A stretch of 64,000 nucleotides of DNA from Myxococcales bacterium (GCA_012959805.1 DUCN01000078.1:22199-86198), one strand, 5' to 3'. Counted from the first letter of the stretch, positions 9,476 to 19,707 are shown. Translations and numbers: made by a program. The notes: a model not told the origin generated them from the sequence alone.

Positions 9476-10366
9476 TCAGCTGGCCGTGGCCTGCTCGCCT
9501 TCTTTGCCTGAAGTGTTATTGGTCTCGGCGATTTCTAGCCCGCGCGTAATCTCCGAAGCATCCGGCAATTCCTTGCGCTCACCGCTCAGGATGTCTCGCA
9601 ACAAGACGCGAAGGCGTGGTGCATCGAGTTCGCGAAGCATTTGCCCGCCGAGAACAACGGAGATCTTTGCTGTTTCCTCGGACACCACCACAACGAGGGC
9701 ATCCGTCTCCTCTGTGATTCCAACAGCCGCACGATGACGCGTACCGAGCCCTTCGGGCAGATCCGTACGAAGGGTCAAAGGCAGGATGCAGCCGGCGGAA
9801 GAAATCCGACCTTCCTGAATCAAGACGGCACCGTCATGCATCGGCGAAGATGGCTGAAAAATACTGGTCAGTAGTTCTTTCGAGATCTGCGCATCGACGG
9901 GAACACCGGCCTCGATCTGATCACCCAGGTTGCTTTCTCGCTCGAGCACGATCAGTGCACCATGGCGACGCTGGGACAGGTCGCCGGCGGTGCGCACGAT
10001 CTCCTCGACGACCTGGGTCTCTTGCTCCGCTGAGAACGACGGGAAGAATCCACGGCCGACCCGCGCCAAGGCGCGTCGAATATCGTTTTGGAAGAGAATG
10101 ACGATGATCAAGACGGCCGAACCGAGGAAGCGTTCGAGGATCATGCCGAGTGCGGCGAGCTGAAAGAGTTCCGACGCAAGAGACAATGCGATCAAGACAA
10201 TCAGACCCACCAGGATCTGGATCGCGCGTGTCCCGCGAATCAACAGGAGAAGCCAATAAATTCCCGCTGTCACCAACAATATGTCAACGGTGTCGCGAAA
10301 GGGGTCGAAGCGAGAGTTGAAAAACTCCACTAGATCCGCCCCGAAATTCCACAACACTGTGATCAC
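9476..10366 (-). CDS. cdaA: Membrane diadenylate cyclase CdaA
   Basis: Makes c-di-AMP from two ATP. The 296-residue protein has an N-terminal membrane region with three helices (ILLVTAGIYWLLLLI, ILVGLIVLIALSLAS, GSAVLIIVILFQNDIRRAL), then the DAC/DisA_N domain with both signature motifs, DGA (SPMHDGAVLI) and RHR (GTRHRAAVGITEETDA). It lies 39 bp upstream of cdaR and 64 bp downstream of ftsH. In Geobacter-type loci folP sits between ftsH and cdaA; here it is absent. Confidence 0.95.
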   Translation of the reverse strand: MITVLWNFGADLVEFFNSRFDPFRDTVDILLVTAGIYWLLLLIRGTRAIQILVGLIVLIALSLASELFQLAALGMILERFLGSAVLIIVILFQNDIRRALARVGRGFFPSFSAEQETQVVEEIVRTAGDLSQRRHGALIVLERESNLGDQIEAGVPVDAQISKELLTSIFQPSSPMHDGAVLIQEGRISSAGCILPLTLRTDLPEGLGTRHRAAVGITEETDALVVVVSEETAKISVVLGGQMLRELDAPRLRVLLRDILSGERKELPDASEITRGLEIAETNNTSGKEGEQATAS

Positions 10367-10430
10367 TTATGCTCTCTCCCCACGATCGAGCTCCCTCGAT
10401 TCCAATTCTTCGAACCGCCGATACTGTCGC

Positions 10431-12383
10431 CTAGCTTGGCATCGGTTCCGGGTCGGGAATTCCCCCGCCCGATTTATTATCGGCTCGATCCGAGTCTTCA
10501 TCACGTTCACCATGATTTCCCCGCGAATTGGATGTCTTCTCCTCTTCCGCGGGCTTCGGGTCGGGGAGTACTTCGCCTCGCAAAAGAGCTGCGAGGTCTG
10601 AACCTTCCAGGGTCTCCCGTTCGAGAAGCGCGTCCGTCACGCGATTCAGCAAATCCCGATTGTCCAGCAGAAGCTGCCGCGCTTCCTCGTATTTCGCGGT
10701 GAGGATCATCGCGATCTCGTCATCGATCTCCCGCGCTTTCTGCTCGCTGTAGTCCTTGCGGCCGGCAAGATCTCGACCCAGGAATACTTCGGATCCCGAG
10801 GTCGAATACGACACCGGACCGAGCCCCTCGCTCATTCCGTATTCCGTCACCATTCGTCGCGCCCAGTCCGTCGCCTGTTGCAGATCATTGCTGGCACCCG
10901 TCGAGAAATGACCAAACACAATGTCTTCGGCAGCGCGTCCACCCATCGCATACCGAATGACCGCATAGATCTGTTTTTGCGTGTAGTTGAGTCGATCCTC
11001 GACCGGCAGCGTCTGGGTCAGTCCCAGCGCCATGCCTCGCGGAATGATCGTGACCTTGTGCACCGGATCGGATTCTTCGGGCGTGAGCAGCGCGACCAGC
11101 GCATGGCCCGCCTCGTGAAACGCCGTCGTCCTCTTGTCCTCATCCGACATGATCATGCTGCGGCGCTCGGACCCCATCAGAACCTTGTCCTTGGCATCCT
11201 CGAAATCCTGATGACTGACGCGAGTCCCATCGCGCCTGGCCGCCAAAAGGGCCGCTTCGTTCACCAGGTTCTGCAGATCCGCGCCAACCATGCCGGGGGT
11301 TCCCCGAGCCTGCACTTCAAGATCGACATCGTCCGCGAGCGGGACCCGACGCGTATGGATTTTGAGAATCTCGAGACGTCCACGCAGATCCGGTCGCGGC
11401 ACGACCACTTGACGATCGAAGCGTCCCGGGCGCAACAGCGCAGGGTCCAGCACATCGGGCCGATTGGTGGCCGCGATCAGGATGACGCCCTCGTTACTCT
11501 CGAATCCATCCATTTCGACCAGCAACTGGTTCAGCGTCTGCTCACGCTCGTCGTGTCCCCCGCCCATGCCGGCGCCGCGATGACGACCGACGGCGTCGAT
11601 TTCATCGATAAAGATGATGCAGGGCGCCTGCTTCTTGCCCTGCTGAAAAAGGTCGCGCACGCGGGAGGCGCCCACGCCGACGAACATTTCCACAAAATCA
11701 CTGCCCGAGATCGAAAAGAAGGGAACGTCCGCTTCACCAGCGACAGCCCTTGCAAGAAGAGTTTTCCCCGTACCCGGTGGGCCAACGAGCAACACGCCCT
11801 TTGGAATCCGGCCGCCGAGTCGCGTGAATTTCTTGGGTTCTCGGAGGAACTCGACGATTTCTTCGAGTTCGGTTTTGGATTCCTCGATGCCCGCCACGTC
11901 CTTGAACGAAACCGACGTCTGGTTCTCAGTCATCAGGCGGGCTTTCGATTTGCCGAAGCTCATGGCCTTACCGCTGCCGCCCTGCATCTGTCGCATGAAG
12001 AAGATCCAGAGTCCGATAAAGAGAACGAGCGGGAACCACATGATCAAGATCTGACGCCAGAAGCTGCCTTCGTCTCGGGGTTTTAGCTCAGTCTGGATAT
12101 GGCGTTCATTGAAGTCCGCGAGAAATTCATTGGTGATCGCGGTGGGAGCCGTGTAGGTCGTGAACTCGCGGCCATCTGTGTACTTGCCCTTGATATGGCC
12201 TTCTTCGATCGTGACCGACTCGACTTCGCCCAGAGCCACACTGTCCATGAACTCGCTGAATGCGACGTTCGGCGGCGCAGCATCGCTCTGTTTGAGCGTC
12301 GTGAAGAGCAGAAGCATCACAACGAGGATGACGACCCAGAGGGCCAGATTTTTGTAGAACTGCTGATTCACACGATGCTCCAT
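10431..12383 (-). CDS. ftsH: ATP-dependent zinc metalloprotease FtsH
   Basis: Membrane-anchored AAA+ protease (650 residues) that degrades unneeded membrane and regulatory proteins. Two N-terminal helices flank a periplasmic domain; the AAA module has Walker [17 protein letters not shown], Walker [16 protein letters not shown] and the SRH region. The peptidase zinc site is [11 protein letters not shown]. The C-terminal ~45 residues are charged and low-complexity. It follows tilS after a 362 bp gap, so it may have its own promoter. Confidence 0.97.
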   Translation of the reverse strand: MEHRVNQQFYKNLALWVVILVVMLLLFTTLKQSDAAPPNVAFSEFMDSVALGEVESVTIEEGHIKGKYTDGREFTTYTAPTAITNEFLADFNERHIQTELKPRDEGSFWRQILIMWFPLVLFIGLWIFFMRQMQGGSGKAMSFGKSKARLMTENQTSVSFKDVAGIEESKTELEEIVEFLREPKKFTRLGGRIPKGVLLVGPPGTGKTLLARAVAGEADVPFFSISGSDFVEMFVGVGASRVRDLFQQGKKQAPCIIFIDEIDAVGRHRGAGMGGGHDEREQTLNQLLVEMDGFESNEGVILIAATNRPDVLDPALLRPGRFDRQVVVPRPDLRGRLEILKIHTRRVPLADDVDLEVQARGTPGMVGADLQNLVNEAALLAARRDGTRVSHQDFEDAKDKVLMGSERRSMIMSDEDKRTTAFHEAGHALVALLTPEESDPVHKVTIIPRGMALGLTQTLPVEDRLNYTQKQIYAVIRYAMGGRAAEDIVFGHFSTGASNDLQQATDWARRMVTEYGMSEGLGPVSYSTSGSEVFLGRDLAGRKDYSEQKAREIDDEIAMILTAKYEEARQLLLDNRDLLNRVTDALLERETLEGSDLAALLRGEVLPDPKPAEEEKTSNSRGNHGERDEDSDRADNKSGGGIPDPEPMPS

Positions 12384-12745
12384 TCACCAAATTCGCGGGC
12401 GCGTTTCATTGGCTCCGGTGGTTCCAGATGTCTCTTCGAAAGCTCTGACGCCAGTTTCGAAGAGTGATCTCGCCGGACATCTCGATCCGGAAATTTCTAC
12501 TATGTCGTACTGTGTGCGCGCGCGACCCCAAGTCCAGTCGTGACACTCGTTTTTCTCGCCCCAGCCCGCTGGCGGATCCAAGCCCACCAGTGGCTCGAAG
12601 GCCGCCTGCCGGCCGGCGAGAGTCGACTCTGTCTAACCCTGTCTGACTTCTCTCTGACTCTGCCTCGCCGTAAGAGGTTCTCTCTCCGGCCCTCGAACCG
12701 CAGTCCGATGCCTGCCCCGGACGATCCAAAACACCGAAAATCCGT
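12384..12745. other. Intergenic stretch between tilS and ftsH, no gene seen
   Basis: The 362 bp between the tilS stop and the ftsH start hold no recognisable coding sequence; the longer minus-strand reading through here is mostly the wrong frame of tilS. As the region immediately upstream of ftsH it is the likely place for an ftsH promoter. I could not pick a convincing -35/-10 pair by eye. In related genomes this spot can hold hpt, which is not present. Confidence 0.5.
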
Positions 12746-13798
12746 TCAATTTCGCCGATGTACCCTAGCATTTTCATGCCGATCGAACCCCTTTGCCCCT
12801 GTGGTCGCCGCGAGTTCGAAACATTCATCGTGCCGCCGAATCGAAAACCCCCCAGGTAGTTCCAGGCGCTTGTTGCGAGGCGCGCTTCGGCCGCGGCGCA
12901 AAAAGTCGAGTACGCGGAGCAGATGTGTGCGAGTGATGTCGCGTGCCAGACCCACTTCGATGAGAGCGCGGCGGACGAGTCGTCTCGCCAGGGCTTCCGG
13001 GAGACTCTCCCAGCCATCGAGTGCAAAGCGGATCCCGGCATCACCAATCTCGAACCACTCCTTGCTCGCTTCCTCGACAAGTCCCTCGATCCATTCGAGA
13101 TCCCGCCCTTGTGCTTCGGCAAAATCACTCAACGCCCTTAGAAGCTGAGGGTTAAATGTTTCTGAAAGCTTCGGAATCCATTCGAGCCGGAGACGATTGC
13201 GTGCAAAACGCGGGTCCTGATTGGAGGCATCCTCGCGCCATTGGACGTCCCGGGTACTCGCCCAATCCTGGATCGCCTCCGGCGGGACTCGTAAGAGAGG
13301 TTTCAGCCAGCGACCATCCCGGCTCTGCGCGGTCATCGCCCGAAGTCCGTCCGGGCTGGTCCCGCGCAACAGACGAAGCAGGACCGTCTCCGCCTGATCG
13401 CCCGCGTGATGCGCTGTCGCGATCCAATCGCAGCCGCCCTCCTCGGCCATCACGGTCAATGCCTCTCGGCGAAGATTACGCGACGCCTCCTCAAGGGTCG
13501 GCCTCTCCCGGCTGGGTCCCGTTCGCCGCACTGCCTCGGGATCGATTCGTCGAGACAGGAGGGGCATCTCAAGCCTCTGCGCGACCTCCCGCGTGTGCGC
13601 CTCGTCCGCATCGGATTCGCGACCGCGGAGGCCATGATTGACGTGGCCGACGACCCCGCGAAGGCCAAGCGCCGGCATGCAGCGATGGAGTAGATCGAGC
13701 AAGACCATAGAGTCTCGACCACCGGAGACTGCGACCAGAATTCGACCGTCCGTAACGCCGAGCTCCTCGAGCCCGCCCTGGAAGTTTCGCTCCAACAT
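12746..13798 (-). CDS. tilS: tRNA(Ile)-lysidine synthetase TilS
   Basis: Attaches lysine to C34 of tRNA-Ile(CAU), turning Met-type decoding into AUA decoding. The PP-loop is VAVSGGRDSMVLLDLL, followed by VGHVNHGLRG and IATAHHAGDQAETVLLRLLRG, all characteristic of TilS. With the start at 13798 (MLERNFQGGLEE) the protein has 350 residues. The same frame opens further upstream to 13966, but that part overlaps the divergent gene's leader and has no family similarity. The C-terminal region is shorter than in E. coli TilS. Confidence 0.93.
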   Translation of the reverse strand: MLERNFQGGLEELGVTDGRILVAVSGGRDSMVLLDLLHRCMPALGLRGVVGHVNHGLRGRESDADEAHTREVAQRLEMPLLSRRIDPEAVRRTGPSRERPTLEEASRNLRREALTVMAEEGGCDWIATAHHAGDQAETVLLRLLRGTSPDGLRAMTAQSRDGRWLKPLLRVPPEAIQDWASTRDVQWREDASNQDPRFARNRLRLEWIPKLSETFNPQLLRALSDFAEAQGRDLEWIEGLVEEASKEWFEIGDAGIRFALDGWESLPEALARRLVRRALIEVGLARDITRTHLLRVLDFLRRGRSAPRNKRLELPGGFSIRRHDECFELAATTGAKGFDRHENARVHRRN

Positions 13799-13924
13799 AC
13801 CCATAGGATAACGCGAGACAGGCGTGAAATGGAGTTGGGCACCGAATCGCGCCGAAGCATCCATCGAGACCACCCGCAAATGCTCTGGCGGCGGCAGGCC
13901 GCGCAGGTACTCTCGGCGGCCGTG

Positions 13925-15589
13925 ATGAAAACCACCCCAGCACTCGACGCACCCGCTGCCGATCACAACGCCGGCGGGTGGATTGCACGTTGGGCGGACG
14001 AGCGACCCGGCTCACTGGCCTGGGTCGATGCCGATCGACGCTGTGACTACGCCACTGCGGAAGATCGTATTCGAAGACTCGCCGCTTGGCTCGAAGCGGA
14101 GGGTGTGGGACCGGGCGATCGCGTCGCGCTCTGGCTCGGCAACCGCGGCGTCCTGCTGGAAGCGGTCTTTGCCGCCGCACGACTCGGGGCCATCGTGCTC
14201 CCGATCAATGCCCGGCTCACCGCTGCAGAGGTGGCGTTCCAACTCGACGATGCCACACCGTCCATTCTCATGGTCGAACGCCGTTGGAGGGATGCGGCCA
14301 ACCGGGCGCGCCGCCTCGCGAGCGGGCGCGACCCGATGGTTCTGGAAGTCGGATTCGCAGAGGGCACGCCGGATGCCGGATCGAAAACGGAACCGGATCC
14401 ATATGAAGTCGCGCTGGCTTCCAGCCCGGGGACATCCAGGATTCATCCCGTTCGGCCCGATGATCCCATGATTCTCATGTACACGTCGGGAACGACGGGC
14501 AAGCCGAAGGGCGCGCTGCTCCCACACCGAAAGGCGCTCTACAACAGTCTTAATGCGGAAGAATATTTCGGGATTAAAGCCAGTGACCGCGTGCTCGTCG
14601 TGGCGCCCCTCTTTCATTCGTTAGGTCTACAGATTCTGGCCCTACCCGCGATCTTCAAGGGGGCGGGTCTGATCATTCAAGAGGGGTTTTCAGCGCAGAG
14701 GGTTTGGAAAGCGATCGAATCGGAAGCCGTGACCTATTACGGCGGCGTGCCCACAATGCATCAGCGCCTACTCGAAGCGCTCGACCAAGGTGATCCGATC
14801 ACGGCGCTTCCAAGCAGTCTTCGCTTTGCCTTCACGGCGGGCGCCTCAGCAGCTTCAGAGCTGATTCGCGCTTTTCGAGACCATGGGCTCGAGCTTCGAC
14901 AGGGCTATGGACAAACCGAGACATCGATCCTCACCTGCGTGCGGTCGCATGACGGTCCGAGCGCCGATGGCGATGGCGATGGCGATACAGACATGGCCAA
15001 CAAGTATGCGAGCGTCGGACGCCCGGTGCGACATGCCAAGTTGCGCTTGATTGCGGCCGAAACGATCGAAGAAGCAGTCGCGCAATGGCGTGACGTCTCG
15101 GTCGGCGTCGTGGGTGAAATCGTCGTCCACGGACCGATCACCATGCTCGGCTACTGGCGGCGTCCCGAGGCCACCGCTGAAACGCTCCGCGACGGATGGG
15201 TCCGCACAGGAGACCTGGCGACACGAGACGAAGACTTCGAAATCACCCTGGTCGGACGTTCTCACGAGATGTACATCTCGGGGGGCGAGAACGTCTATCC
15301 CGCGGAAGTCGAAGCCGCCCTCGTCGGACATCCCGACGTCGAAGAAGCCGCGGTGGTCCCGATTGCTGATTCGAAATGGGGCGAGATCGGCCGTGCCCAT
15401 CTCGTTCTCCGGCCGGATGCAACCACTGAGCCCTCCCATCTCCTAGAATGGTTGGAGACGAAGCTGGCTCGATTCAAACAGCCTCGTGAGATCATCGTGG
15501 AAGCTGAACTCCCACGAACCGCGAGCGGTAAGGTTCAAAAACATCTGCTCGCGAGAGACCTGGACCCAGAAAAGGACGCTCCGGCATGA
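13925..15589 (+). CDS. AMP-binding acyl-CoA synthetase
   Basis: Adenylate-forming ligase of 554 residues that activates a carboxylic acid to its CoA thioester. The ATP/AMP signature LMYTSGTTGKPKGALLPH lies near residue 215, RQGYGQTE in the A5 region, and YISGGENVYPAEVEAAL plus a C-terminal PRTASGKVQK lysine complete the ANL motifs. A short acidic Asp/Gly repeat (SADGDGDGDTDM) is inserted before A5. The start at 13925 (MKTTPALD) is chosen because family similarity begins soon after; an in-frame ATG at 13829 would overlap the tilS leader. Substrate is not predictable; a medium- or long-chain acid is likely. It is coupled to the next gene by an ATGA overlap. Confidence 0.88.
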   Translation: MKTTPALDAPAADHNAGGWIARWADERPGSLAWVDADRRCDYATAEDRIRRLAAWLEAEGVGPGDRVALWLGNRGVLLEAVFAAARLGAIVLPINARLTAAEVAFQLDDATPSILMVERRWRDAANRARRLASGRDPMVLEVGFAEGTPDAGSKTEPDPYEVALASSPGTSRIHPVRPDDPMILMYTSGTTGKPKGALLPHRKALYNSLNAEEYFGIKASDRVLVVAPLFHSLGLQILALPAIFKGAGLIIQEGFSAQRVWKAIESEAVTYYGGVPTMHQRLLEALDQGDPITALPSSLRFAFTAGASAASELIRAFRDHGLELRQGYGQTETSILTCVRSHDGPSADGDGDGDTDMANKYASVGRPVRHAKLRLIAAETIEEAVAQWRDVSVGVVGEIVVHGPITMLGYWRRPEATAETLRDGWVRTGDLATRDEDFEITLVGRSHEMYISGGENVYPAEVEAALVGHPDVEEAAVVPIADSKWGEIGRAHLVLRPDATTEPSHLLEWLETKLARFKQPREIIVEAELPRTASGKVQKHLLARDLDPEKDAPA

Positions 15590-16392
15590 CGCCCCCACCG
15601 ACCTCACCCTCACCTTCAACCGCGGACCCCACATCGCTCTTTCGACTCGACGGCAAGGTCGCGCTCGTCACCGGCGGTAGCCGAGGCCTTGGCCGCGAGA
15701 TGGTCAAGGCTTTTGCCGCGGTGGGTGCGGACGTCGTCATCGCCAGTCGCAAGAAAGAAGCTTGCCGAGAACTGGCCGACGAAGTCGAGCGTGAAACGGG
15801 ACAACGAGCACTTGCAGTGGGCTGTCATGTTGGGAATTGGGACGAATGCGATGCGCTCGCCAAACGTGCCCTGGATCATTTCGGCCGAGTAGACATTCTG
15901 GTGAACAACGCTGGCATGTCTCCCCTCTACTCCGATATCACCGAGGTCAGCGAAGCGCTCTACGACAAGGTCATGGACGTCAATCTAAAGGGCGCCTTCC
16001 GGCTCACCGCCGTGCTCGGCCGGTCCATGATGAACGCAGAGGGTGGATCGATCATCGGTGTGAGCAGCGTCGCCGCGGCGCAGCCCTCGCCCGCCGAGAT
16101 CCCCTATGGCGCTGCGAAGGCGGGACTGCACAATCTCGTCAAGAGCTTCGCCCGAGCCTTCGCACCGAAGGTCCGGGTTAACTGCATCATGCCCGGTGCA
16201 TTCATGACGGACATCTCCAAGGCCTGGCCCGAAGCCGCGATCGACCAAATCAACCGAACGACCCCGCTCGGCCGAGGGGGGGCACCGGATGAGATTGTTG
16301 GCGCCGCCCTTTATCTGGCCAGCGACGCATCCCGATACACAACGGGCACAATCTTGAAGGTCGATGGCGGCGCGGTCTACTCAAATGCCTGA
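15586..16392 (+). CDS. Short-chain dehydrogenase/reductase
   Basis: Classical SDR of 268 residues: cofactor loop VTGGSRGLGREM, NNAG (LVNNAGMSPLY), catalytic Ser in GVSSVAAAQ, then the catalytic Tyr-Lys in YGAAKAG, and the C-terminal substrate region IMPGAFMTDISK. The arginine in ASRKKEA after the second strand suggests NADP(H). It begins in a four-base overlap with the acyl-CoA synthetase, implying a joint lipid or acyl pathway, for example beta-oxidation-type or ketoacyl reduction. Exact substrate unknown. Confidence 0.9.
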   Translation: MTPPPTSPSPSTADPTSLFRLDGKVALVTGGSRGLGREMVKAFAAVGADVVIASRKKEACRELADEVERETGQRALAVGCHVGNWDECDALAKRALDHFGRVDILVNNAGMSPLYSDITEVSEALYDKVMDVNLKGAFRLTAVLGRSMMNAEGGSIIGVSSVAAAQPSPAEIPYGAAKAGLHNLVKSFARAFAPKVRVNCIMPGAFMTDISKAWPEAAIDQINRTTPLGRGGAPDEIVGAALYLASDASRYTTGTILKVDGGAVYSNA

Positions 16393-18337
16393 CAACGAGA
16401 GCGGACGCCTGGCGAATAACATGCCGATCCCGCTATCCGCGACGTCGCAATCGATCTTGCTCGCTCTTGTGCTGACCCTCAGCTTCTCCGGCTGCACCGA
16501 AGAAAAAGACCGGCGTCCGTCACACAGTGAAGCCCTAAATCCGAATCCCGAAAAATCACCCCAGGATCGACAGGTTTTTTTTGGCGATCTCCACATCCAT
16601 TCGAGCTGGTCTCTTGATGCGTATGCTGCGGGTGTTCGCGCTGAGCCCGAGGACGCCTATCGATACGCACGCGGCGAGAGCATCCCACACATCAGTGGCA
16701 GGAAGATCCAACTCGACGGACCGCCCCTGGACTTCATGGCGCTCACCGATCATGCCGAATACCTCGGCGTCATCCAGGCCACGTCGGCGCTTCGGCATCC
16801 GCTGCATGCCCTGCCGCTCATGCAGTCCTGGTTTCGGCAGGACGGCACCACCTCAATCCAAGCTTGGAAGACAATCAATTCGTCGTTCGCCGCTCGTCAG
16901 GCCATCCCCGCTTTGGCAACGGACGCCGTCGTTGCCCCCGCCTGGCAAGAACTCGTCGACCTGGCCAATCGCAACAATCGGCCGGGCGAATTCACCGCCT
17001 TTGTCGGCTACGAATACACGTCGAATCCCGTGTACCAAAACCTTCATCGCAACGTACTCTTTCGCGGCTCGGATGTCCCGCTACGTCCCTTCTCTTCCAT
17101 GGATTCACAAAACCCGGAAGACTTATGGAAGTGGATGGATGTCGTTCGCCGAAGCGGCGATGACCTCTTGGCCATCCCGCATAACAGCAACGGCAGTAAT
17201 GGGCTGATGTTTGCTCGCACAAAGACAGACGGAAGCCCACTCGACCGGGCCTGGGCCGAACAGCGCGCGCGAAACGAACCGATCGTCGAAGTCCTTCAAA
17301 TCAAGGGACAGTCTGAGACACTCCCCGTCCTCTCGCCCGAAGATGAATGGGCCGCTTTCGAGATGGTGCCCTGGCGCACCCTTAAACCGTCACTGTCGAG
17401 CAAGCCCGAAGGAAGTTATGTCCGAGATGCCCTCAAGACCGGTTTGCTTCTACGCGACAAGGCCAAAGTCGGCGTGAACCCCTACCGCCTCGGCATGATT
17501 GGATCGACCGACGGGCACAACGCGTCGAGCCCCTTCGAAGAATCGAATTACACCGGGAAGATCGGAGACGGCGACCCGACCCCGGCGCGCCGACTCGCCA
17601 TGCGGGCTTCCCGGAATGGCGGAGGGGACCGCGAACCAAGGATTTGGCTCTATTGGAGCGCGGCAGGGCTCGCTGGGATCTGGTCGGACGCCAACACCCG
17701 CGGCGATCTCTTTGATGCACTTCGGCGTCGCGAAGCCTTTTCGACTTCGGGTCCCCGAATTCGCGTACGGGTCTTTGCCGGCTGGGATTTTACGCCTGAT
17801 GAATTGGAGTCCGAAATCAGCCGCGTCGGGTATACGCGCGGGGTGCCTATGGGCGGGACACTCCACACGGAAGCCGCTCACTCCGACTCGGACGCGACCG
17901 TCTCGCCGACGTTCCTGGTCACGGCACTCAAAGATCCACTCGGGGCCAATCTAGAACGCGTTCAAGTGATCAAAGGCTGGACGGAAGACGGCGTTGCTCA
18001 CGAACGCGTGTTCGATGTTGGTTGCGCCGATGGCAGTACACCGAATGTCACGCCCTATCGGTGTTCGAAAAGTGCACGGGAACCCGACCTCGCGTCCTGC
18101 ACACCGGATCAATCGGTGGGTGCGCGTGCGCTGCGAGCGTGGTGGCGTGATCCGTCCTTCGATCCCAAGCAGCGCGCGTTTTATTATATCCGGGTTCTGC
18201 AGATCCCGACTTGTCGATGGAGTACCTGGGATGCCAATCGACTCGGCGTTAAACCAAGCGACCTCGTCCAGGCGGCGATCCAGGAACGCGCGATGACATC
18301 GCCGATCTGGTTCGAACCGACTGCTCTTCGCGACTGA
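16385..18337 (+). CDS. DUF3604 lipoprotein
   Basis: Protein of 650 residues with an N-terminal lipoprotein signal (LALVLTLSFSGC, cysteine at ~37) and a DUF3604 domain: FFGDLHIHSSWSLDAYAAG near the start, DFMALTDHAEYLG, then IGSTDGHNASS and the C-terminal FYYIRVLQIPTCRWSTWD. The His-rich motifs resemble PHP-type metal sites. No enzyme activity is established for the family. The ATG at 16385 overlaps the SDR stop; a second ATG at 16421 just before the signal peptide is equally possible. It is the last gene of the plus-strand set. Confidence 0.85.
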   Translation: MPDNESGRLANNMPIPLSATSQSILLALVLTLSFSGCTEEKDRRPSHSEALNPNPEKSPQDRQVFFGDLHIHSSWSLDAYAAGVRAEPEDAYRYARGESIPHISGRKIQLDGPPLDFMALTDHAEYLGVIQATSALRHPLHALPLMQSWFRQDGTTSIQAWKTINSSFAARQAIPALATDAVVAPAWQELVDLANRNNRPGEFTAFVGYEYTSNPVYQNLHRNVLFRGSDVPLRPFSSMDSQNPEDLWKWMDVVRRSGDDLLAIPHNSNGSNGLMFARTKTDGSPLDRAWAEQRARNEPIVEVLQIKGQSETLPVLSPEDEWAAFEMVPWRTLKPSLSSKPEGSYVRDALKTGLLLRDKAKVGVNPYRLGMIGSTDGHNASSPFEESNYTGKIGDGDPTPARRLAMRASRNGGGDREPRIWLYWSAAGLAGIWSDANTRGDLFDALRRREAFSTSGPRIRVRVFAGWDFTPDELESEISRVGYTRGVPMGGTLHTEAAHSDSDATVSPTFLVTALKDPLGANLERVQVIKGWTEDGVAHERVFDVGCADGSTPNVTPYRCSKSAREPDLASCTPDQSVGARALRAWWRDPSFDPKQRAFYYIRVLQIPTCRWSTWDANRLGVKPSDLVQAAIQERAMTSPIWFEPTALRD

Positions 18338-18371
18338 GATCTGTTTAGTTTGCGGAAAGCAAATATGTGAA

Positions 18372-18387
18372 TTGGTAGCGGTGAGTG
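18372..18387. repeat. Outer att-like remnant (16 bp of tRNA 3' end)
   Basis: TTGGTAGCGGTGAGTG here is identical to 37983-37998, the last 15 bases of the CAT-anticodon tRNA gene plus one flanking base, in the same orientation. It lies 34 bp after the last core gene and just before the mobile-element-rich region. This suits a decayed attachment site marking the far end of an island integrated at the tRNA. It is shorter than the inner copy at 35351, so less certain. Confidence 0.6.
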
Positions 18388-18635
18388 CTACGCGCTGCGG
18401 CCCTTAAGCAGCTGTTTCATCTAATTTCCATGTATACGATCCAACGTGTCTCCCCCAGACATACCCCGACTCTGCAGCGGCCTAACAGGTCGTTCCGAAT
18501 CTCGTCTCCTTTTGCCTTTCAAAAAGGCTAACTCAGAGACTGGACCCAGTATCGCGGGGCCGGCCAGTAGCGTCCTCGATTGAGTCCATTTTTTCGTGCA
18601 GGGTCACATGTTCAGAAACCGCATCGGCCCTTGAC

Positions 18636-18911
18636 TCAGTGGAGAGGGAGCGAAATGAGCGACTCTCCAGTCAAGAGAGCCACACTCCCCGATTCGAGCA
18701 TATGGGCAACGGTCGCCACGACTTCGGCCTCGGTATCGCTTACCGAAGAAACTGCTTCGACGAGCTCGAGCAAACTAGTGATGACGGGTTCGTCCATGTC
18801 GAACCACCCTTCGCGCTGGATGTCCTCCAAGGCGGCCAGTTCAGCGGGGTCGGGATGGGCACCCCAGGCTAGATCCGGTGATTCAAAATATTCAAGGCTC
18901 TCTTGCTGCAT
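18636..18911 (-). CDS. Small acidic hypothetical protein
   Basis: 91 residues, strongly acidic and Leu/Glu-rich, with no Cys and no membrane segment. A textbook ribosome-binding site (AAGGAG, eight bases before the ATG at 18911) decides the start and argues that the gene is real; an ATG at 18935 has none. I recognise no family. The pattern (acidic helices, WFDMDEP centre) could suit a small antitoxin-like or regulatory protein, but no toxin is adjacent. It stands alone just inside the island's outer end. Confidence 0.55.
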   Translation of the reverse strand: MQQESLEYFESPDLAWGAHPDPAELAALEDIQREGWFDMDEPVITSLLELVEAVSSVSDTEAEVVATVAHMLESGSVALLTGESLISLPLH

Positions 18912-19220
18912 GGGTAATTCTCCTTTATCACCCACTTAATGCACATCCCATGCCAGCTTCCCGATCACGCGGTAATCGTTTCAGTTGAGTTTCAGCGAGT
19001 CAAGCTGATCCAACCGACGTTTTTCCGACGTTTGGGTACGGAAAAGGCCACGTTGCCCCGGGCGGGGCCTAGGAGCCTGACTCAAGACTCGCTCCAAATT
19101 CCGACTCTGAGGTGGCTGGGCTGACTCTGATCGGGTCCGATCGGGTCCGCGATCGGGGTTTTGTGAACGGACGAGCAACGCGGGCGTCTGGACTGGGCGT
19201 GGGTTCTCTGAATCGCCTCT

Positions 19221-19707
19221 TTATGTCATCGCCGCTCTGTAGAGTGTGAGGGCATTCGCCGCAGCACACACCAAGTCCCACTCGCCCCGAATATTGGCTC
19301 GCCCTCGCGTGGCGAAGCGCCTAAAACGCATCGTATGTTTGATCTCGGCGACGGGTCGCTCGCCTTGGGTCTTGCGGGTCCGGTAGATTTTCTTCGCCCA
19401 AGGCAAACGGAGTAGGCGGTGCATGCGTTGCGTCTCGGAACCCCGAGGCCACTTCGTTCGCTCCCTTCCGCGGACCGCCACCAAGCAGCGTTGACGTTTC
19501 TTCCGCATCGACTTCAAATTCTGTTCACTCAGATAACCAGCGTCTGCGACGACTATGTCAGGCTTGCGACCCGTCGTTGTTTTGATCTCCTCGACCATCG
19601 GAACCAACTCTTGGACATCAATGGGCGAGGTCGTTATGTCGTTGGCCACGATCACACAATCTTCATTGGCCGCCACTTGTCCGTTGTAGCAGTACCGCGG
19701 CGCGCGC
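19221..19707 (-). mobile_element. IS1182-like transposase, C-terminal fragment
   Basis: The reading begins around 19707 with RYCYNGQVAANED, matching the YNxQ block of IS1182-family DDE transposases. It continues through VADAGYLSEQN (catalytic Asp region) to PVAEIKHTMRFRRFATRG (catalytic Glu region). The N-terminal half, with the first Asp and DNA-binding part, is absent, so the element cannot transpose. The break point abuts the 3' end of a broken thioesterase gene. Confidence 0.8.

Noticed and set aside
11000..12086. Long plus-strand open frame (about 400 codons) opposite ftsH
   Set aside because: Antisense shadow of a high-GC conserved gene; composition is His/Arg-rich with no domain and no ribosome-binding site.
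12406..13128. 240-codon minus-strand open frame overlapping tilS
   Set aside because: It runs in a different frame through the tilS 3' half and has no family pattern; tilS motifs in the correct frame are unambiguous.
14968..14997. GATGGCGATGGCGATGG micro-repeat inside the acyl-CoA synthetase gene
   Set aside because: It encodes an acidic Asp/Gly loop and stays in frame; a simple coding microsatellite, not a mobile or CRISPR repeat.
19129..19148. Tandem GATCGGGTCC repeat
   Set aside because: Only two units; a similar GATCGGGTC occurs once near 40627. Too short to call a repeat array or operator.
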